Of a stretch of 6,792 bases of DNA, positions 1 through 5,724 are shown one piece after another. The DNA is taken from NCBI GenBank assembly GCA_946612185.1, contig CAMOEP010000122.1, positions 1 to 6,792 on the forward strand, given 5' to 3'. The notes beneath the pieces were generated by a model that was given only the letters and a program-made list of their open reading frames with translations, ran no database searches and was not told the DNA's origin. The number at the start of each line of letters is the position of its first letter. The stretch's first letter is position 1. This DNA comes from an uncultured Ruminococcus sp. (lineage in GTDB: Bacteria > Bacillota > Clostridia > Oscillospirales > Ruminococcaceae). The translations under genes were made by a program, and so were the position numbers.

Positions 1-539
1 AGGGAAGTTTCCGTGGCGATAGTTACCTCTGGTACTTCGCTTGTTGCCGTGGTTTGCTGCGTGGTCTGGGGAACTGCAGCGGAGGTCTGCGTTTCGGTCA
101 CGGGAACGGAAACAGGTTCGGTATGAACAGCCGGTTCGGTGACTGCCGGGAGAGTTACTGCGTAGGCTGCGGAAACTGCGGCGGCGGTTGTGGAAGTTAC
201 GGCAGTAGTCCGGGCGTAAGATGAAGAAGTAACGGCGGCAGTGGTCGTGAAGGCGGTCGTGGTTACTGCGCCGGTAGAGGTGGTGAAAGTTTCGGTAGAA
301 GCGGCAGTTTCGGCGGAAGGGGTCTGTGCAGCGGTCGGTAAACTGCTTTCCTGCCAGCGTTCCGGGGCAGTTTCAGAAAGTCCGCCCTTCCAGATGAGTA
401 TTCCTGCAAAAGCGGCAGCGGCAGTACCGGAGAGTGCATAGGTCATATTTCTTGCACGGGTCTGAACTATTCGGCGCTTTTCGATGAGCGCATCACTTTT
501 CTCAAAGACCCTGCGGATAGTTTCGTCATAGTCCCTCAT
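1..539 (-). CDS. Putative membrane anti-sigma factor, partial (C-terminus beyond window)
   Basis: About 179 codons are visible, reading leftward out of the window. Residues 1-31 are charged and cytoplasmic in character (MRDYDETIRRVFEKSDALIE then KRR). One membrane segment follows at about 32-50, ending ILIWKGG. From about residue 54 to the edge comes a low-complexity stalk rich in Thr, Ala, Val, Pro and Ser, typical of a linker crossing a Gram-positive wall. The ATG lies inside the sigma factor's last codons (14-base overlap), with an AAAGGA ribosome site 7-8 bases upstream, so the two are probably translationally coupled. A small cytoplasmic head, one membrane segment and an outer stalk directly after an ECF sigma gene fit an anti-sigma factor that holds the sigma at the membrane until an outside signal arrives. 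No zinc-binding anti-sigma (ZAS) motif is seen in the head. Any sensor domain beyond the stalk lies outside the window. The role is inferred from architecture and position; no family was matched by sequence. Confidence 0.7.
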   Translation of the reverse strand, partial: MRDYDETIRRVFEKSDALIEKRRIVQTRARNMTYALSGTAAAAFAGILIWKGGLSETAPERWQESSLPTAAQTPSAETAASTETFTTSTGAVTTTAFTTTAAVTSSSYARTTAVTSTTAAAVSAAYAVTLPAVTEPAVHTEPVSVPVTETQTSAAVPQTTQQTTATSEVPEVTIATETS

Positions 540-1077
540 AGGTAAATCCTTTCCTTTCCAGAATATTTTTCAGCGATTTCCGGGCATTATAGAGGATATT
601 GCGCACCTGCCGCTGACTCAGACCCATGACGTGAGCGATGTCAGCGCCGGACATATCCTCGAAGTACATAAGGTACAGCGCTTGCCGGTATTCGGGTTTC
701 AGCTCATTCATAGCGGCATGAAGGTGAACAGCAGCCTCCTTTCTGACATAGGAATGTTCGATATTCTCCTCGGAGGCAAGGTCGGGGATATCCTCCGGAG
801 GGACGCTGAAAAAACGCTGCCGCCGAAGGTAGTCCATAGCGATATGGCGGGCGATGGAGAACAGCCACGTCCGGAAAGATGACTTCCCGGAGAACTCCGG
901 CTTCTTCACGCACAGCCGCACGAAGGTGTCCTCCATAAGGTCTTCTGCGACGGTGATATTCTTCACGATGCTGTTTATGTATAGGGTCACGCCGTCACGG
1001 TGCATGAGGATTATCTCCGCAAGAGCGTCCCTGTTACCCGAAAGAAAGCGCTGATAAAGTTCAGCGGCTTTGTCCAT
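526..1077 (-). CDS. ECF-type RNA polymerase sigma factor
   Basis: A 183-residue sigma-70 family protein of ECF size. Region 2 spans about residues 22-90, with the acidic ITVAEDLMEDTFVRL stretch and FRTWLFSIARHIAMDYLRR, the region 2.3/2.4 segment that melts and reads the -10 element. A linker of about 30 residues follows (SVPPEDIPDLASEEN). Region 4 is at about 117-172, with a helix-turn-helix (MSGADIAHVMGLSQRQVRNI) that would read the -35 element. Start choice: the ATG at 1077 has AAAGGAG five bases upstream. A further in-frame GTG at 1113 would add 12 residues, but it lies at or upstream of the predicted transcription start and has no ribosome site. The gene overlaps the putative anti-sigma gene downstream. 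It is probably autoregulated, since an ECF-type promoter sits just upstream and its mirror copy drives the divergent dockerin gene. The ECF assignment is firm; subgroup and signal are unknown. Confidence 0.93.
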   Translation of the reverse strand: MDKAAELYQRFLSGNRDALAEIILMHRDGVTLYINSIVKNITVAEDLMEDTFVRLCVKKPEFSGKSSFRTWLFSIARHIAMDYLRRQRFFSVPPEDIPDLASEENIEHSYVRKEAAVHLHAAMNELKPEYRQALYLMYFEDMSGADIAHVMGLSQRQVRNILYNARKSLKNILERKGFTYEGL

Positions 1078-1113
1078 AGAAACTCCTTTCCATAGTACAA
1101 TTATTCTTGTCAC

Positions 1114-1145
1114 TTATTAGTCGCATGAAAATCCGGAATGTCTAA
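1114..1145 (-). promoter_or_regulatory. ECF-type promoter for the sigma/anti-sigma operon
   Basis: On the minus strand: TTAGAC (1145-1140), 16 bases, then CGACTAATAA (1123-1114). The layout resembles B. subtilis ECF promoters, for example the SigX type with an AAC-like -35, N16 and a CGAC -10. The identical element faces the other way at 1164-1195, including the flanking bases (CTTAGACA-N13-TGCGACTAATAA on both sides). A start near 1107-1112 would leave a leader of about 30-35 bases before the ATG at 1077. Recognition by the adjacent sigma factor is inferred from the paired layout. Confidence 0.75.
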
Positions 1146-1163
1146 GTAAATTTAAAAAATTTC

Positions 1164-1195
1164 TTAGACAAATCCCAAATATTTGCGACTAATAA
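1164..1195 (+). promoter_or_regulatory. ECF-type promoter for the dockerin-protein gene
   Basis: TTAGAC (1164-1169), 16 bases, then CGACTAATAA (1186-1195), identical in sequence and spacing to the divergent copy. An AT-rich tract of 18 bases (1146-1163) separates the two -35 elements and could act as a shared UP-like element. The -10 ends only about 15 bases before the start codon, so the transcript probably begins at or just before the ribosome binding site. Confidence 0.75.
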
Positions 1196-1196
1196 T

Positions 1197-1207
1197 AAGG
1201 AGGTGAT
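1197..1207 (+). promoter_or_regulatory. Full-length consensus ribosome binding site
   Basis: AAGGAGGTGAT is an 11-base match to the complement of the usual 16S rRNA 3' end, seven bases before the ATG (counted from GGAGG). It sits almost on top of the predicted ECF transcription start, so the mRNA would have a leader of only about a dozen bases made up mostly of the ribosome site. Confidence 0.8.
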
Positions 1208-1210
1208 ATC

Positions 1211-2224
1211 ATGAAAAGAATAGCGGCATTTCTTTCCGCAGCGGCAGTACTTGCGGTAAGTCCCGTATCCGGGGCATTTGCAGCCGACGGAGTGGTGAAC
1301 GGCTATCATAACTTCACGGAGGTGGACAATTTCCTTACCACGAACCCGGAGGACAGGCTGTTTTCCGGCAGCGAAAGCAGTTTTATCCTTGCCGCTGACC
1401 AACCGGAGCGGATAATGTTCACACTCAGCGAGGGCAGCAGTATGACCTACGTTTCAAGGTCGCTAAGTTCCCTTGATTTCTTTGATAACTGCGTGATATC
1501 GGGGTTTTCCGGGGAATTTTACCCAGGCGGGCGTCCTGCTCCCGGCTGCTGCATCACGCTCAGCAAAGGGGAGTTCACCAGGGATAAGGCTCGCAGGATA
1601 GCGGCTCTGCTTACCTGGCGGGGAGTGGTAAGTGAACTGTACCTGACCGACGGAATGAGTAAGCTTAGTTGGTATACCCCGGTGAGTGACTGTCCGCTGA
1701 CTTATCCGTCCGGCAGCCGGGAGGAGATTCAGTCAGCGCTTACGGATATTGGCTGTGAAGCCCAGGTCATGACAGGGGAGGAGATAGTTCGTTCCGGCAT
1801 GACACCGCCGTTTTCCGGGGTATTCTACGACAGCGTGAACGACTGCTTTGCCGGAGAGAGTGCAGCGGCGCTGATGAAGCTGGAGTGGGTGTTCGTTATG
1901 GCGGATATGCCGCTTGCAGAGCAGGCAGACGCAGCGGCGGAGATACTGACCCGGACGGGGATAGCACCGATGTATTCCATACTTCCCGGAGCAGAGCCGC
2001 TGACCTGCAAATACCTTATCGACCTTATGAGCGCAGTTCCCGGCGATGCGGACTCAAGCGGAGCAGCGTCGATATCTGACATTGTGGCGATATTGCAGTA
2101 CTCTGCGAATTCGGTGAAATACCCCCTTGATTCCCAGGCGCTCTACAACTGTGACATCGACGCAGACGGCGCAGTTACCGCCGCAGATGCCTACGAGGTG
2201 CAGCTTATGATATCGGGGCTATGA
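1211..2224 (+). CDS. Secreted dockerin-domain protein of unknown function
   Basis: A 337-residue exported protein. Residues 1-24 are a signal peptide (MKRIAAFLSAAAVLAVSP, likely cleavage after GAFA). Residues ~277-337 are a type I-like dockerin with two calcium-loop repeats: D279-x-D281-x-S283-G ending D290, and D315-x-D317-x-D319-G ending D326. Dockerins bind cohesins on cellulosomal scaffolds or the cell surface. The central ~250 residues match no glycoside hydrolase, binding module or protease that I recognise. They contain three loosely similar helix-like units with an LTxxG core (around residues 134-138, 177-181 and 246-250) and several cysteines (94, 113, 114, 161, 182, 212, 266). The gene has a consensus ribosome site and an ECF-type promoter identical to that of the divergent sigma operon, so it is probably a direct target of that sigma factor. 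It could be a surface-assembled effector or part of the signal-sensing loop; the sequence does not decide. Confidence 0.88.
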   Translation: MKRIAAFLSAAAVLAVSPVSGAFAADGVVNGYHNFTEVDNFLTTNPEDRLFSGSESSFILAADQPERIMFTLSEGSSMTYVSRSLSSLDFFDNCVISGFSGEFYPGGRPAPGCCITLSKGEFTRDKARRIAALLTWRGVVSELYLTDGMSKLSWYTPVSDCPLTYPSGSREEIQSALTDIGCEAQVMTGEEIVRSGMTPPFSGVFYDSVNDCFAGESAAALMKLEWVFVMADMPLAEQADAAAEILTRTGIAPMYSILPGAEPLTCKYLIDLMSAVPGDADSSGAASISDIVAILQYSANSVKYPLDSQALYNCDIDADGAVTAADAYEVQLMISGL

Positions 2225-2262
2225 AAAAAAGGCAGATACTTTTGCGGTATCTGCCTTATTTT
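2224..2262. terminator. Bidirectional intrinsic terminator
   Basis: An 11-bp perfect stem (AAGGCAGATAC 2229-2239 with GTATCTGCCTT 2247-2257) and a 7-base loop. The plus strand continues ATTTT; the minus strand ends in a run of seven T. It begins immediately after the dockerin gene's stop codon and 14 bases beyond the stop of the convergent membrane-protein gene, so it serves both. Confidence 0.9.
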
Positions 2263-2276
2263 GTGTATTGGAGGGA

Positions 2277-3875
2277 TCATTTCCTCTTTTTCTTGCTGCC
2301 GGAGTTATTCTGAGCAGGAGCGTTATCCTTTTCCTCGGACTTGCTTTCCTCAGACTTGCTTTCCTCAGCCTTCTTCTCATCAGCTTCATCATCTTCAGCC
2401 TGTTCAGCAGCCATTTCAGCCAGAACAGCCTTTCTCTTAGCGTTATCAGCCTTGAAAGCCTCAATGATAGCCACGCAGAAGAACACCAGTATGCAAAGTC
2501 CTTCCAGAGCGATAAGGGGCATCTTAGCGTTGTCAACGATTCTGCTAAGTCTGTCAGAAGCGGTATTTGAAGCAGGAACGAGAACGTTGTAAGCGTTCTT
2601 GAAGGTAACGTTCTTGTAGTAGTCATCGGAAGTCTCAGCAACAGCTTCGATAAGCTGATCGACCTTATCGCTTACAGAAGCCAGCATCTCGTCAACTCTT
2701 GCACACTGTTCCTCGTTGCCGGTAGTCTTGCTCTTGAGGGCTTCCTGGCGCTCCTTGTAGTAATCAATAAGCTGCTTAGTCTCAGCCAGGTCAGCGACCA
2801 GGTTAGTTTTCTGGTTTATCATCTTGTCGTACTGTTCGGAAGCCTGAGTAACCAGTGTATCAGTACTCTGGTCAGTACCGCCGTAGATGATAACCTGGTC
2901 TTTTTCATAGTTAGCAATAGAATCAGTGATATTTGCAAGTCTGTCTTCGAGGGTAGTCTTTTCACGGCTAAGTGACTTGATCCTGTACTCATAGTAAGCC
3001 AGTGACTCCTCTTTGTCCTTAGTAACGTTGTTGATAGAGATGTAAGAGGAGATCTTATCAAGGTCGATGCCCTGGATAGTTTTGAGTGACTCGTAAAGAT
3101 CATCGAAGGTGTAGCCTGTAACGGTAGAGCGGAATCTTGTGCTATCCTCATTGCTAAGCTGCTTTACATAGCTTTTGAGTGACTTGATGTTGTTATTGAA
3201 AACATCAACAGCCTCGGAGTAGTCATAATCCTTGTACTGGATAGCGGTAACAGCAGCGCCAAGTGACTCGTTGTAACCGTACATCTCATAGAAGTAGTTC
3301 TGGTAGCAGTTGAGTATCTCGTTGAATACCTGAACAGCCTCAGTGGTAGAAAGGTCGGTGTTATTGTAGTCCAGGGTAACGGTGAATCTGGTGGGGTAGT
3401 AGGAAGTATCCAGGATTCTCTCAGCGGCGTTGACGCTTCCGTTGAGTTCGAGGATACTGCTGTAAACGGTGATCCTGTCAACGGCATTCTTAGGAACAAG
3501 ACCCTTGATGTCGATACCCTCTCTGAGGGGTTCAAGCTCGGTCATATCCATTCCCAGATTAGTGAGGGCGGACTCGATAACGGCGGGGTTCTTGACGGAG
3601 TTAACGTCGAACTTGCGTCCGTTGGGGTCAAGACCCTTTTCGATGCCGGAGTAGGAGAAGCTGATGAGGGCTTCAAGCTTTGCCTTGTTAACATGGGTGG
3701 TAACAGTGGCGAATCCGAAGGAAAGCACGAAGCTGACAACAGCAGCTACCAGCCACAGGGTAAAATATTTTTTCAGTTTTTTGAATATCGTAGCCAGCGA
3801 GAGGACGATCTCGTCCTGATCTTTTTCATGGTTATTGATAGTGATATTCAGGTTGCGGTCTTCACTTTTTGACAT
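2277..3875 (-). CDS. Wzz-like (chain-length determinant type) membrane protein
   Basis: A 532-residue protein with the two-transmembrane layout of polysaccharide co-polymerases. It has a short cytoplasmic N-terminus, a membrane segment at ~39-60 (WLVAAVVSFVLSFGFATVTT), about 390 outer residues with long heptad-rich helical stretches (~285-415), a second membrane segment at ~452-472 (LIALEGLCILVFFCVAIIEA), and a cytoplasmic tail of about 60 residues. The tail is Glu/Lys/Ser-rich and ends SGSKKKRK. Wzz-family proteins set polysaccharide length. Here there is no Pro-rich motif before the second segment, no tyrosine-kinase domain, and no glycan genes next door, so the function is only a family-level guess. 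Start: ATG at 3875 with GGAGG five bases upstream. In-frame ATGs at 3887 and 3938 have weaker sites; the latter, behind AGGCGG, would add 21 residues. A 5-bp GC hairpin (3901-3917) lies in the leader if 3875 is used. It is monocistronic, between its own promoter and terminator. Confidence 0.7.
   Translation of the reverse strand: MSKSEDRNLNITINNHEKDQDEIVLSLATIFKKLKKYFTLWLVAAVVSFVLSFGFATVTTHVNKAKLEALISFSYSGIEKGLDPNGRKFDVNSVKNPAVIESALTNLGMDMTELEPLREGIDIKGLVPKNAVDRITVYSSILELNGSVNAAERILDTSYYPTRFTVTLDYNNTDLSTTEAVQVFNEILNCYQNYFYEMYGYNESLGAAVTAIQYKDYDYSEAVDVFNNNIKSLKSYVKQLSNEDSTRFRSTVTGYTFDDLYESLKTIQGIDLDKISSYISINNVTKDKEESLAYYEYRIKSLSREKTTLEDRLANITDSIANYEKDQVIIYGGTDQSTDTLVTQASEQYDKMINQKTNLVADLAETKQLIDYYKERQEALKSKTTGNEEQCARVDEMLASVSDKVDQLIEAVAETSDDYYKNVTFKNAYNVLVPASNTASDRLSRIVDNAKMPLIALEGLCILVFFCVAIIEAFKADNAKRKAVLAEMAAEQAEDDEADEKKAEESKSEESKSEEKDNAPAQNNSGSKKKRK
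2338..2367 (-). repeat. Two 15-bp tandem units inside the charged tail
   Basis: GACTTGCTTTCCTCA occurs twice head to tail. It encodes the repeated Glu-Ser-Lys-Ser-Glu unit in the C-terminal tail of the Wzz-like protein. Such units expand and contract by slippage, so tail length may vary between strains. Confidence 0.75.
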
Positions 3876-3963
3876 TTTTACCTCCATAGTATTATCACCG
3901 CCGCCGATAGCAGGCGGATATTTGCGGAAGTTCGGCATAAATCCGCCTAAGTCCCACGTTACT

Positions 3964-3992
3964 ATGATATCATTAAAATGCTAAAAAGTCAA
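3964..3992 (-). promoter_or_regulatory. SigA-type promoter for the Wzz-like gene
   Basis: On the minus strand: TTGACT (3992-3987), 17 bases, then TATCAT (3969-3964), with a TG one base before the -10 (extended -10). The predicted start near 3957 gives a leader of about 80 bases to the ATG at 3875, or about 20 bases to the alternative ATG at 3938. Confidence 0.75.
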
Positions 3993-4083
3993 GAGAAATG
4001 GCAATTTTTCCATGATTTTACGAATATGGCAAAGTGTACGGAAATTAGCTGTAAATTTTAGTTATTTTGTCGATGCGTTGCTT

Positions 4084-4110
4084 AAAAAAATCCCCCTGCC
4101 GGAGCAGGGG
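4084..4110 (-). terminator. Intrinsic terminator of the rtcB operon
   Basis: Minus strand: stem CCCCTGC (4110-4104) with GCAGGGG (4099-4093), 4-base loop, followed after GA by seven T (4090-4084). It lies 14 bases beyond the stop of the small downstream gene. Confidence 0.92.
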
Positions 4111-4123
4111 AAATGGTGTTGCC

Positions 4124-4297
4124 TTAATAGAAAATATCAGCGGATTTTCTGTGCTTAGGGTGACGCTTATACTTTTTGATGTCGTTGTCAGCAACTCTTG
4201 TGACCGGGCTTAAACCGTTCCAGGAGCGGCGGGAAGCGTCGGTAATTTTCTTTTTAGCCTTTTTGCTCATTTTGTCGAATGGTACGAATTTCTCCAT
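4124..4297 (-). CDS. Small basic protein coupled to rtcB
   Basis: A 57-residue protein, beginning MEKFVPFDKMSKKAKKKITD and ending RKSADIFY. It has 17 Lys/Arg and 2 His against 6 acidic residues, strongly basic throughout, with no membrane segment, Cys pair or recognised domain. A central segment reads SWNGLSPVTRVADND. The ATG shares its A with the TAA stop of rtcB (TAATG), and AGGTGA lies seven bases upstream inside the rtcB 3' end, so translation should be coupled. It is the last gene before the operon terminator. Charge and position make an RNA-binding helper of the ligase plausible, but that is inference; I do not recognise the family with certainty. Codon use and the tight junction support a real gene despite its size. 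Confidence 0.8.
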   Translation of the reverse strand: MEKFVPFDKMSKKAKKKITDASRRSWNGLSPVTRVADNDIKKYKRHPKHRKSADIFY

Positions 4298-5502
4298 TAT
4301 TCTTCACCTGCCTTAAAGTTGTAGATAGGTCTTATGATATCATTTATCTCCACGGTGTCACCGATATTGGAAACTATGTCCTCCATAGACTTATACGCCA
4401 TAGGACACTCGTCCAGAGTAGCGGAGCTGACGGAGGTAGTGAAAATGCCGTTCATCTGCTTCTTGAACTCGGAAACGGTGAAGCTGTGCTTAGCCTCGCT
4501 CCGGCTCATAAGTCTGCCAGCGCCGTGGGGAGCGGAGCAGTTCCAGTCGGGGTTGCCCTTGCCGGTGCAGATAAGGCTGCCGTCACGCATATTTATGGGT
4601 ATCAGCAGACGTTCGCCAAGCTGAGCGGAAACAGCGCCCTTGCGGAGTATCATATTATCCATATCAATATAATTGTGTATAGTAGTGAACTGCTCGGTAA
4701 TGTGCAGACCCATGCCCTTGATTATCTCGTCCATCATTGCCTGACGGTTGAGCATAGCGAACTGCTGAACAATGCGCATATCGTGGATATACTGCTCAAA
4801 GAGTTCGCCCTCGCAGTAAGCAAGGTGCTTGGGGATATTGGTTGACTTGGTGTTCTTGCGCTTTTTGATCTCTGATTCGATAGTTTTTTCCAGACCTCTT
4901 GCTTTCAGGTCAGCGATGAGGGCGGCGATATCGTCGGCGGAGCTTTTGTTCAGGCGCTTGTAAGCCTCCTCCTGGTAGTACTTGGCAGTCTCCACGCCCA
5001 GGTGACGAGAGCCGGAGTGGATAACGATGTAGATGCTTCCGTCGCTGCCCTTATCGGCTTCGATGAAGTGGTTGCCGCCGCCGAGAGTACCGATGCTGTT
5101 TTCGGCACGATAGGCGTGTATCTTCTCGAAGCAGTAAAGCTGAGAAAGGTCGATATTCTGGGCATAGCGGTGGGGTTTTGTGCGGACATCGAAGCCGGAG
5201 GGGATCTTTTCGTAGATAAGCTTGTCGAGTTTCTGGAGTTCGATGTGTTTTTCTTTCAGGCGAACTGTTTCCATACCGCAGCCGATGTCCACGCCCACCA
5301 GATTGGGAACGACCTTGTCGGAAATGGTCATAGTAGTGCCGATAGTGCAGCCAGCGCCGGCGTGAACGTCGGGCATAATGCGTATCTTAGAGCCAGAGGT
5401 GAAGTCCTGGTTACAAAGTTCGATTATCTGGCTGATAGCGGACTGGTCGATGATGTCGGTAAATACCGAAGCCTGGTTAAATTTTCCGTTAAGAATAAGC
5501 AT
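4297..5502 (-). CDS. rtcB: RtcB-family RNA ligase (3'-phosphate / 5'-hydroxyl)
   Basis: A 401-residue RtcB protein, on the short side for the family. RtcB joins RNA 2',3'-cyclic-phosphate or 3'-phosphate ends to 5'-hydroxyl ends using GTP and Mn2+, in RNA repair and in tRNA splicing in some lineages. Family motifs appear in order: PDVHAGAGCTIG (44-55), GVDIGCGM with metal ligands D72 and C75, GGGNHFIE with H145, HSGSRHLG with H162, HNYIDMDN with H276, LRKGA (286-290), and CSAPHGAGR with H326, the position of the guanylylated histidine. All expected catalytic residues are present, so the enzyme should be active. Start: ATG at 5502 with AAAGGAGA five bases upstream. No archease or rtcA gene is in view; instead a small basic ORF follows, overlapping by one base. 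A long structured leader with a terminator hairpin precedes the gene, suggesting conditional expression. Confidence 0.96.
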   Translation of the reverse strand: MLILNGKFNQASVFTDIIDQSAISQIIELCNQDFTSGSKIRIMPDVHAGAGCTIGTTMTISDKVVPNLVGVDIGCGMETVRLKEKHIELQKLDKLIYEKIPSGFDVRTKPHRYAQNIDLSQLYCFEKIHAYRAENSIGTLGGGNHFIEADKGSDGSIYIVIHSGSRHLGVETAKYYQEEAYKRLNKSSADDIAALIADLKARGLEKTIESEIKKRKNTKSTNIPKHLAYCEGELFEQYIHDMRIVQQFAMLNRQAMMDEIIKGMGLHITEQFTTIHNYIDMDNMILRKGAVSAQLGERLLIPINMRDGSLICTGKGNPDWNCSAPHGAGRLMSRSEAKHSFTVSEFKKQMNGIFTTSVSSATLDECPMAYKSMEDIVSNIGDTVEINDIIRPIYNFKAGEE

Positions 5503-5530
5503 AATAATCTCCTTTCGGCTTGCCAGGAAT

Positions 5531-5566
5531 AAAAAAAGGGGACGTTCCGCAAAAAGGAAACGTCCC
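5531..5566 (-). terminator. Terminator-like hairpin (attenuator) in the rtcB leader
   Basis: Minus strand: GGGACGTT (5566-5559) pairs with AACGTCCC (5546-5539), extended by a CC/GG pair across one bulged base, with a 7-base loop TTTTTGC. One C and seven T (5537-5531) follow. It sits 28 bases upstream of the rtcB start and downstream of its promoter, so transcription must pass it to reach rtcB. No clear competing antiterminator was found by eye. Confidence 0.75.
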
Positions 5567-5593
5567 GGTAAGTCTTTTTAAATGTATATGCGG

Positions 5594-5692
5594 TCAGAGC
5601 ATATAGATAAAGACCTGGCAAGCCCCATGTGCAGCAGAATTGTGTAAAAATGAAGTTGAGCGAGAAAAATGTTTACTGAACTGATGTTTCAC
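5594..5692 (-). CDS. Putative 32-codon leader peptide ORF upstream of rtcB
   Basis: GTG start at 5692, preceded by AAGGCGGTGA, one mismatch from the consensus ribosome site, with 8 bases from GGCGG to the GTG. The product starts MKHQFSKHFSRSTSFLHNSA and ends QVFIYML: 32 residues with five Ser and four His. Another in-frame GTG lies three codons upstream. The ORF covers the 5' strand of the 11-bp P1 helix and stops inside the P2 hairpin loop, so a translating or stalled ribosome would block P1 and P2. That layout resembles leader-peptide attenuation. It is short, has a GTG start and no homologue known to me, so it may be fortuitous. Confidence 0.45.
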   Translation of the reverse strand: MKHQFSKHFSRSTSFLHNSAAHGACQVFIYML

Positions 5693-5724
5693 GGAGTTCA
5701 CCGCCTTTCGTAGAATATGGTGAT

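Larger units (their letters stand above)
5517..5718 (-). promoter_or_regulatory. Structured 5' leader of rtcB (candidate cis-regulatory RNA)
   Basis: Between the predicted start (~5718) and rtcB the RNA can form several helices. P0: TGAACT 5700-5695 with AGTTCA 5682-5677, placing the leader ORF's start codon in its loop. P1: GGCTTGCCAGG 5624-5614 with CCTGGCAAGCC 5527-5517, 11 bp perfect. Inside P1: TCTTT 5613-5609 with AAAGA 5577-5573, enclosing TATATGC 5605-5599 with GCATATA 5591-5585 around a 7-base loop; then the terminator hairpin (5566-5539). P1 closes a multi-branch structure ending just before the ribosome site. It does not match T-box, SAM, TPP, preQ1, c-di-GMP or other leader signatures I know. 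The helices are directly visible; regulatory function is inferred. Confidence 0.6.

Noticed and set aside
241..441. Plus-strand open frame of Val/Ala-rich sequence
   Set aside because: It is the complement of the Thr/Ala-rich stalk of the anti-sigma candidate, where low complexity keeps several frames open.
1078..1113. Upstream GTG start for the sigma factor (12 extra residues)
   Set aside because: It has no ribosome site and lies at or before the predicted transcription start, whereas the ATG at 1077 has AAAGGAG at ideal spacing.
4279..4845. 188-codon plus-strand open frame opposite rtcB
   Set aside because: It is antisense to strongly conserved RtcB motifs, has no ribosome site or family resemblance, and is a shadow of the real gene's codon pattern.
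5002..5532. 176-codon plus-strand open frame opposite the rtcB 5' half
   Set aside because: Same reasoning: antisense to GVDIGCGM and other RtcB motifs; it also runs through the rtcB ribosome site.
5424..5621. 65-codon minus-strand frame through the rtcB leader and start
   Set aside because: It begins with TTG without a ribosome site, runs through the terminator hairpin and overlaps rtcB out of frame.
5517..5718. Y-RNA-like (YrlA) or tRNA-like RNA next to rtcB, or a T-box leader
   Set aside because: rtcB is linked to Y RNAs in some bacteria, but no T-loop, tRNA-like arms or rsr gene are visible, and the T-box motif is absent.
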